This document shows, piece by piece, positions 57,901 through 64,000 of a DNA stretch of 64,000 nucleotides. A model generated the notes under the pieces. It did no database searches. It was not told the DNA's origin and saw only the letters and a program-made list of their open reading frames with translations. The translations under genes and the position numbers were made by a program. Position 1 is the stretch's first letter. Every line of letters starts with the position of its first letter. Source of the DNA: Austropuccinia psidii (taxonomy: Eukaryota; Basidiomycota; Pucciniomycetes; Pucciniales; Sphaerophragmiaceae); the NCBI GenBank assembly GCA_023105745.1, contig JALGQZ010000001.1, forward strand, positions 46,437,662 through 46,501,661. Direction: 5' to 3'.

Positions 57901-58830
57901 TGGTCAATAATACAAATATTTTTGCCACACATTTGGCAAGAAGTGATAGTGAAAGACAGAAATTAAAGAATGAAAGAATTTAAAATGTAGAACAAATTCT
58001 TAAAAATTATGAAGCAAATTCACATATTCCCAGACATTATACACCTTTGACTGAAGAAGAGCTTTATATGAAAGAAATTATAACCTCTTTTCTAGGAGAA
58101 AATGCAATCTCTACAAAATATATTCCCAAATTAGAATGGACACCATTATCTGGTGAAGGTGAATATAGCTATACTGAATTCAATATAACAATTGAAATGT
58201 TGCAAGAAGACGTTTATATACCTAATGGAATGATAGTGGGAAAATTACACTCTTTGTTTACCAGAATTGCAAAGAAATGGTATGAAAAAAAGACACAAGA
58301 TAATGGTAAACATGATTGGCTTTGGTGGGAATCTGAAAGAATCACCAAATGGGCCAATAATTCCTGGATATTTAAAATTGAAAATTCTTTTGAAATTTCT
58401 CTTTTTAACTCAGAAAAGGATAAACCCCTTACTTTTTTCCTCAAAGAGAAAGACAGATTATCTGATTTACACCCAGATATGCCTGGCTCAATGATTAATA
58501 TGAAAATGTTAAGAAAATGTGGAGAAGAACTAGAAAATGCTATCAGGTGCAGATGTGTAGAACCCTTTTCAACAGAAATATTAAAGCAATTGAAGATATC
58601 ATTTCTAAGACAAGAATTGGTGAAGCCTGGACTAGAGACCCTATGGAGTCCAAAATAGTCCAAAAGTTTTCCATAGAGGAGAAAAGAACTGAAAGACCTT
58701 TCCTGAAGTGTCATAAATGTGGAAGTATCTCACATTTATCCAAAAATTGTATCAAAAAGTCAAAAATAAATGAAGTTCAAGTCATTGAAGAGGTTAAGTA
58801 TACTTAAGAGAAAGAAGAATCTGACCAAGA
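57901..58830 (+). pseudogene. Gypsy-3 gag, capsid and zinc knuckle
   Basis: 'FATHLARSDSERQKLKNE', 'LSGEGEYSYTEFNITIEMLQ', 'KLHSLFTRIAKKWYEKK' and 'WWESERITKWANNSWIFKI' parallel Gypsy-1 gag. A frameshift near 58,575 separates this from the knuckle 'CHKCGSISHLSKNC' (58,708-58,749). Confidence 0.82.
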
Positions 58831-59029
58831 TTCTTAAATCTCTGAAGACACATAAGTAGAGGACTATCCCATTGAAAAAATTAAATCTTTCTTTAAATTC
58901 ACTGAATTCCATACTCACTTTCCAAAATATAATGAGGAGTGCTATAACCTGATCAATATTGAACATGCCAGAATGTGTAATACTAAACCCTCTAAGGGTA
59001 AAGGATACACTGCTGGAGCACCTTGTATT

Positions 59030-59400
59030 ACATCAATATTGATGAATGATGTTGAAGCCAAAGTAAATTTGGATACAGGAGCATTTTGAATTTGTATAGG
59101 CAAGGACTACCTTCAAGTCATACTCCCTGAATGGAAGAACCATCTATTGCCAATAGAAGGTGTGCAATTTAGTAATTCCAGTAATGATAATGTAACCTTT
59201 GGGCATATTGGACACTAATATTGTACTTCCAATCCCTGAAGGAAGTGTGAGAATGAAGACAGAGATAGTAGTAATGGATGATTGTACATCTCAACATATA
59301 ACTCTTGGAAATGATTATTTGAATATTTATGGTATTGACATTAATAACCATAAAGACAGATATTCTACAATTGGAGAAAATAAAAGCCAAAATTTTACTT
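59030..59400 (+). pseudogene. Gypsy-3 aspartic protease
   Basis: 'AKVNLDTGAF' at about 59,060-59,087 has the DTG site, and a TGA follows two codons later. 'GILDTNIVLPIPEGSVRMKT' and 'NDYLNIYGIDINNHKDRY' complete the domain. Confidence 0.78.
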
Positions 59401-59439
59401 TTTCCAATATTCCCAAACAGATATCAGTAGTATTTTTAA

Positions 59440-60115
59440 ATAAAGATACTTATAGAGAGGAATTTGTAGCTGATCAACTTGTTGAATCACAGATTAATCC
59501 ATCATTATCACACAAGATTAGGCATGAGCTTATTGATTTGTTATACACATATAAACATGCATATGCTTCAGATGATGAACCATTAGACACTATTAGAGGA
59601 CATGAAGTTGATAATACTATTAATATTGACAGACCATATCCTCCAGTACTTGAAATACCAGCTTACCAAGCCAGCTCCAGAGGTAGAAAAGCCTTGGAAA
59701 AACATATCCAAGAGTTGATACAGCTTGGTGTACTATAAAAGGTAGGCCATAATGAGGAGGTTTAAGTGACAACTCCTGTTATTATTTCTTGGAATAATTA
59801 TCAATCAAGGATGGTTGGAGATCTTAGATCGTTGAATACCCACTCAGTTCCAGATACTTATCCACTCCCCAGAATCCAAGAAACTTTGACCCAATTATCC
59901 AAAGCCCAGTGAATAACCTTCATGGATGGATTGAAAGGCTTTGATAAGAATGTTTTGTGACCCAAAGCCAGAAAATTACTTAGAATTATCACTAAATGTG
60001 GTATTTATGAGTATCTTAGAATCCCATTTGGTATTGGAAATGCTCCACTTAATTATCAAAGAATGATGAATACCATCTTCCCCACAGAATTATCTGAAGA
60101 ATGGCTCATTATTGA
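59440..60115 (+). pseudogene. Gypsy-3 reverse transcriptase, N-terminal half
   Basis: 'GHEVDNTINIDRPYPPVLEI', 'KHIQELIQLGVL', 'MVGDLRSLNTHSVPD' (family FRALNTYT) and 'CGIYEYLRIPFGIGNAPLNY' are RT motifs with stops between. It is uninterrupted across the site where Gypsy-1 carries a solo LTR, and ends at the Copia junction before the YxDD motif. Confidence 0.82.
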
Positions 60116-60830
60116 TGTCATTACTAATCTTCTCAGAATTTCCTTTCTGGTGTAATCAATTGTGTAATGTTTGATCCACATCACTTCTGCGGATCAGTCA
60201 ATGGCCACTTATAAATTTCCCTCAAAATCACTCGCTCACCCTCCTAAAAATCAATTTCTAATTATAAATTACTTTTTTTTCTCACTTCATCTTCTCTCTC
60301 TCTCTTGATTTCCAGTAAATTTGTATGATCAGACTAGCACGACCCAAGAATCAGGATTACAACTCATCTGTTAGCTACGAGTGATACAAAGGGACAGTGG
60401 AGGTAAAATCTTCATAGTCTAATAATATTTCTCATTTAATATCAACTTATCATAACCATTGTGTTAACTTAAAACATGTGTTAAGGCTGTACCCTTGTAG
60501 TTGAGTAAGTAGCTAAGATAGACGTAGAATCATATTTATTTCCAGTGTTATAGTCATCTAAGGTAAATCACTTGTCTAGTTATGTCAATCATTGTATTAG
60601 CCTACTAGCTCATTAACCTAATCCTATTTTCATACTAATCACTTTGTACTTAACCAAATCTACTGTAGCTTTACCACTACTGTGTGCAAGAATATTAATT
60701 TTATACTACAACAAAGTGACAGCAGAGGTCGTTAGGTTGTCACTAACTCTCAACTGCGATTACATGTAAGCAAAGTGTTCTCACTTGGTATAAATTCTGC
60801 ACACAGAGCTGGAAGGATAGGTTGTTAATG
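60116..60830 (+). other. Copia 5' LTR and leader (boundaries uncertain)
   Basis: No long frames. ACAAAGGGACAGTGGAGGTAA (near 60,385) and ACAAAGTGACAGCAGAGGT (near 60,712) are similar blocks about 325 bp apart, perhaps an internal duplication or an LTR/leader junction. The 3' end of the LTR could not be fixed. Confidence 0.35.
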
Positions 60831-60919
60831 AAATGGAATCATTGACGAGTGACCAAAAGCTATTCCCAATGGAAGCCAAAGGAGAACAAATGTCAAACTA
60901 AACCGACAAAAATGGATCT

Positions 60920-61750
60920 GGTAGCGACAAAAATTGAAGTATGCCTTTGTCTTTAAGGAATACAGCAACTTGTTTGATGCCAAATGGACAAAGACAAATA
61001 GATTTTCCCCTGAATTCATCAAAGCAAATGAATTCAGTATGTCTACACTTTTATCAACTGTGTCTGAGGAATTACAACCAGTTCTGCTCCAGAAAGAATA
61101 CTTCCTCAAATCACTTGAAGCACTATCTGAGGAATGTGGACAAAACTCCATAGTCAACCTATGTCAGAGACTATTTGAGCTCATCAACATCACCTATGAC
61201 CCAAATACCTCTCTTTCAAGCCATGATTACAAATTCACAGATCTATATTGGTCTTCCTAAAACTGTGCTGCTGGGAGAACTTTCCAGATGGAAATTTGTG
61301 AGGGCGCTGTTGCTGCAATACTGTTAATGAGTATTTTACAGGACTCATCCCTCACCAGTCTTGTACAAACCCTTTACTACGCTATGCCTTTCAACATTGA
61401 ACAAATCACCAACCGACTCTTGGTCAAAGACAGCCGCAGATCTAAGAAAACTACCGACTCTATACTGTACCTGAATCAATCTAAACACCTATATTGACCA
61501 CCTCAACTAACCGTCCCACTAATCACCCTGAAGCTCTCAGGGTCATCCGCGGTTATCCAATTCAGGTGCCACTCCCACTTGCTTCAACAAGAGATCCAAC
61601 ATAGAATAGGAGTTCAAGACATTTCTCGATAAGTACATCAAGGAATATCTCACTAATACTTCCTCTGAAAACCAAGCCAAAGAGGAGCATCAAGGAAATA
61701 AGACCTCAGAAGAACTTACTGAGGATGGAAACGGTTTCTATGTCCAGGAA
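60920..61750 (+). pseudogene. Copia gag remnant
   Basis: Frames 60,934-61,260 ('YSNLFDAKWTKTNRFSPE', 'EELQPVLLQKEYFLKSLEAL') and 61,288-61,497 ('ILLMSILQDSSLTSLVQTL', 'LYYAMPF') have the helical pattern of Copia gag (UBN2-like), broken by stops. I infer gag from position; no zinc knuckle was found. Confidence 0.5.
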
Positions 61751-61765
61751 GATATATCCGATCAG

Positions 61766-62131
61766 ATGCAGCTAATGTCCCTATTGTGTGAAAATAATAC
61801 TGAGATTATCAATGATTCAGGAACATCTGAATCAAAGGTCTTTAATCTATCTCTTCTCACTGATCCTCAACCAGCTAAAGTAAGCATGAGGACTTTTTCT
61901 GGAGTCGTTGAGATAACTCTTATTGGGAAACCTAACCTGGGTGAATACATTCTATATCCAGGATACTACGCACCTCAAGGTCAATCGAACCTAATATCTG
62001 CTTCTCAACTGGAGGACCATGATCTCAGGTCCTATCAGAAGAATCAGACTATCAGTGTAAAGTCAGGTAACCAAATTTTACAAACCTTTCCTACGAAAGG
62101 TAACCTGTATGTGTCTCAAAATTATCATTAA
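61766..62131 (+). pseudogene. Copia protease
   Basis: 'IINDSGTSESKVFNL' contains the DSG active site, and 'LYPGYYAPQGQSNLISASQL' is the conserved YxPxxxxNLIS motif of Copia polyproteins. The frame is open for 121 residues and then meets TAA at 62,129. Confidence 0.75.
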
Positions 62132-62149
62132 TAAAAATTAATCTGTGAA

Positions 62150-62975
62150 GAAAACACTACCTCTTTAAAAAGAGACTTGCACTTCATACTAGGTCATCCA
62201 TCAAATGAATACTTGAAACAATTCCTCCAACAAAACGGTCTTAAAAAATCTGTACCCCTCAACTTGACAAACAACTGTTCAGTATGCAAATCCTGCAATA
62301 TCAAAGCTTTTCCCCACAGTCATCCAATTCCTTCTGAAATGTTACCTTTTCAAAAACTCCATTTTGATATCTTGGAAATCACGCCTTTAGGCAGAAACTA
62401 TATACAATACGTCTTAGTCATCATAGACAATTTCTCTTGTTTCCATATAATCTACCTACTCACCCAAAAGTCTCAAGCCAAATCAAAACTCTTGTCCTAA
62501 ATCTATGAAATAAAAAATAAAATTCGAAGGTGCCCTGCTTACCTACACACCAATCACAGAGGTGAATTCTACTCAACTAAATTACAATCTGAAGCTGAAG
62601 CCCTAGGCATGGTATTTGAACAAGGCCCAGCCAACAGTCCTCAGACTAATGGTATAGCTGAATGGTTCAATAGAACCTTACTTACAAAATGTCAATTCCT
62701 GCTTTACCAGCCCAATTTCCCCATCATATTTAGGGATGAGGAAGTAAAATGCTCATCTAAATTAATCAACTTACTCCCATCTTGCAGTCTCAACTGGAAG
62801 TCCCCAGTAGGTACTCTCTTGGATCTCAAATACACTATTGAACCAGTCCTTAGTCTAAATTCACTAATACCATTTGGTCTAAAGGTTTTTGTGTGTAGAC
62901 AGTCGGACTCAAAATTACTCCCACCATCCAAACCTCTGTTATATTTAGGGCCAGAAGACTATTCAGATGCCGGTT
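62150..62975 (+). pseudogene. Copia GAG-pre-integrase and integrase
   Basis: 'LHFILGHPSNEYLKQFL' and 'CSVCKSCNIKAFPHSHP' form the HHCC zinc domain. 'LHFDILEITPLG' and 'VLVIIDNFSCFHIIYLL' begin the core. After a stop, 'HTNHRGEFYST' shows Asn where the second catalytic Asp belongs, and 'GPANSPQTNGIAEWFNRTLL' keeps the Glu. Downstream, 'LIPFGLKVFVCRQSDSKLLP' and 'PLLYLGPEDYS' match the usual C-terminal part. Confidence 0.8.
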
Positions 62976-63094
62976 GATTCCTAGACCCCCAAACTGGTAA
63001 GGTTGTAGTAAGTAGGGACTATACTGCCATATCCATTGAATTTGATTACTCTACTTCAGGATCTCTCAAAAAACCTATTGAAGGACTCCCCTCT

Positions 63095-63406
63095 ATGCCT
63101 ACTAATAGTCCATCAGCCGTCCAATCCCCTCAAACTGAAATTATCCCCACATGGTCCAGCAGAAATCCTATAGCATCCCTTATTACAACCATTCCTGGTG
63201 ATCTGAGTCCTCCAACTGCTCATTTATCCAGTGAACCAATAGCAAAAGCCACCAATTCTGAACATGGAAATCCTCCCCATGACCCTTCCCTTACAACGGC
63301 TCATTATCTTGTATCCCACTCCCTCAGAAAAAGGGGTATACTTATGTACCACACTATTGTAATGCCCCCAAGGATATCAACAGAAGTATCAGTAGGGACA
63401 ACATAG
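63095..63406 (+). pseudogene. Copia integrase-RT linker
   Basis: Ser/Pro/Thr-rich low-constraint frame ('NSPSAVQSPQTEIIPTW') between integrase and RT, as usual for Copia. No domain. Confidence 0.6.
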
Positions 63407-64000
63407 TGACCAAATCTAGACAACAAAAGTATTCACCCAAATCTATAACTCCTGTTACAATTGACAATGGTGAAATGTACCTCAATGAATATTTATCCTT
63501 CAAACAGGAACTTCAAGATTCCAAGGAAGCAATGGACAAAGAATTTGAGTCACTAACTTCCAAAAAAACTGGTACTCTAGTTCCTCCTCCTGACTCCAAC
63601 AAAGTAATTGGGGGCATATGGCAGTTAGTCAGGAAGAATAATGAATTTGGTGAGATACTAAAATACAAAGCAAGATGGGTTTGTTTTGGTAATCACCAAG
63701 CACACATAGTCAACTACTCCAACACCTACGCTGAAGTGGCCCGATCTGAATAATTCAAAATAATCCTGTTTATAATGGTCAAAAGAAGATATTTTTCTTA
63801 TCAGTTCAATGTGGGAACCGCCTTACTTTATGGCGAAATTGATGCGCCTAACTATGTCTCCCAAGTTGCAAATTACAAGGTTTCAGGGAAGGAGAACTGG
63901 GTCAGGAAACTGAACAAGTCACTATACGGGACCAAACAGGCCCCATGACAATGGAAGGCTCATCTGGTCTTCACCCTTGGAGCCCTGGGGCTGATCTCAG
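63406..64000 (+). pseudogene. Copia reverse transcriptase, partial at window edge
   Basis: 'SKEAMDKEFESLTSKKTGTL', 'LKYKARWVCFGN' and 'NTYAEVAR' are the RT_2 N-terminus. After a TAA, 'FNVGTALLYGEIDAP' has Asn at the first catalytic Asp (family DVxTAFLYG). 'LNKSLYGTKQAP' is followed by TGA where CGA (Arg) is expected. It continues beyond 64,000. Confidence 0.8.

Larger units (their letters stand above)
54312..60115 (+). mobile_element. Gypsy-3 retrotransposon, 5' part, cut by Copia
   Basis: 5' LTR-2 (54,312-56,206), primer-binding-like site, leader, gag, protease and the first half of RT. The RT stops at about 60,115 near 'EEWLII', where the Copia element begins. It is the same lineage as Gypsy-1 and keeps the N-terminal gag that Gypsy-1 lacks. 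Confidence 0.8.
60116..64000 (+). mobile_element. Copia (Ty1) retrotransposon, 5' part, runs off window
   Basis: Protease, GAG-pre-integrase, integrase and RT in the Ty1/Copia order. The left boundary at TGTCATTACT (about 60,116) is inferred from the break in Gypsy-3. It decays less than the Gypsy elements and has a few CpGs. The element continues past 64,000. Confidence 0.8.

Noticed and set aside
1..64000. CRISPR arrays, bacterial operons, rRNA genes
   Set aside because: No direct-repeat/spacer pattern, no ribosome binding site patterns and no rRNA signature; spliced genes and Pol III features show a eukaryotic nuclear locus.

Overview
This window is nuclear DNA of a fungus whose genome is packed with transposable elements (TEs). 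Short introns (71-146 bp) and basidiomycete-type housekeeping genes sit in a sea of AT-rich, nested, decayed retrotransposons. The Gypsy polyprotein wording, including a gag that opens 'MPSTRSGASYNPSSSSQKG', is what I remember from very large rust fungus genomes (Pucciniales, probably Austropuccinia psidii or a relative). That attribution is from memory and was not checked.

Only two small islands hold ordinary genes, and both stand out because they contain CpG. Island 1 (about 13.9-16.5 kb) carries, on the minus strand, a nine-exon WD40 gene of the TCAB1/WRAP53 (yeast Swt21) family, followed 65 bp downstream by an intron-containing tRNA-Ser(CGA). Island 2 (about 45.9-47.7 kb) carries, on the plus strand, a five-exon gene for the U5 snRNP 40 kDa WD40 protein. 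In both genes every exon junction keeps the reading frame: 404 aa and 368 aa.

Everything else recognisable is mobile DNA. From left to right: (a) AT-rich DNA without genes (1-2.75 kb). (b) A decayed Tad/I-like LINE (2.75-11 kb) split by two solo LTRs. (c) A decayed hAT transposase (11.65-13.4 kb). (d) Island 1. (e) An LTR-1 copy (17.13-23.62 kb) split by a hAT element with recognisable inverted repeats and by an inverted solo LTR-4. (f) An LTR-4 fragment and an LTR-3 element 5' end (24.1-27.0 kb) joined to the body of Gypsy-1 (27-33.6 kb), which is itself split by a solo LTR-1 and ends in an LTR-2. (g) Gypsy-2 on the minus strand (35.5-44 kb), split by a complete 5.2 kb non-autonomous LTR-1 element. 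(h) Island 2. (i) Mixed repeat debris with a 332-bp tandem repeat (50.6-51.4 kb) and a hAT fragment (52.3-53.3 kb). (j) Gypsy-3 with its 5' LTR (54.3-60.1 kb), cut short by a Copia element (60.1-64 kb) that runs off the window.

The most notable object is the non-autonomous LTR element at 38,053-43,218. It has two 1.8-kb LTRs, exact 5-bp target duplications and a 1.5-kb interior in which a gag-like coiled region is fused in frame to the last residues of a Gypsy polyprotein. Three unrelated LTR families here share almost the same sequence just inside the 5' LTR. That suggests one primer-binding site and probably one group of autonomous partners.
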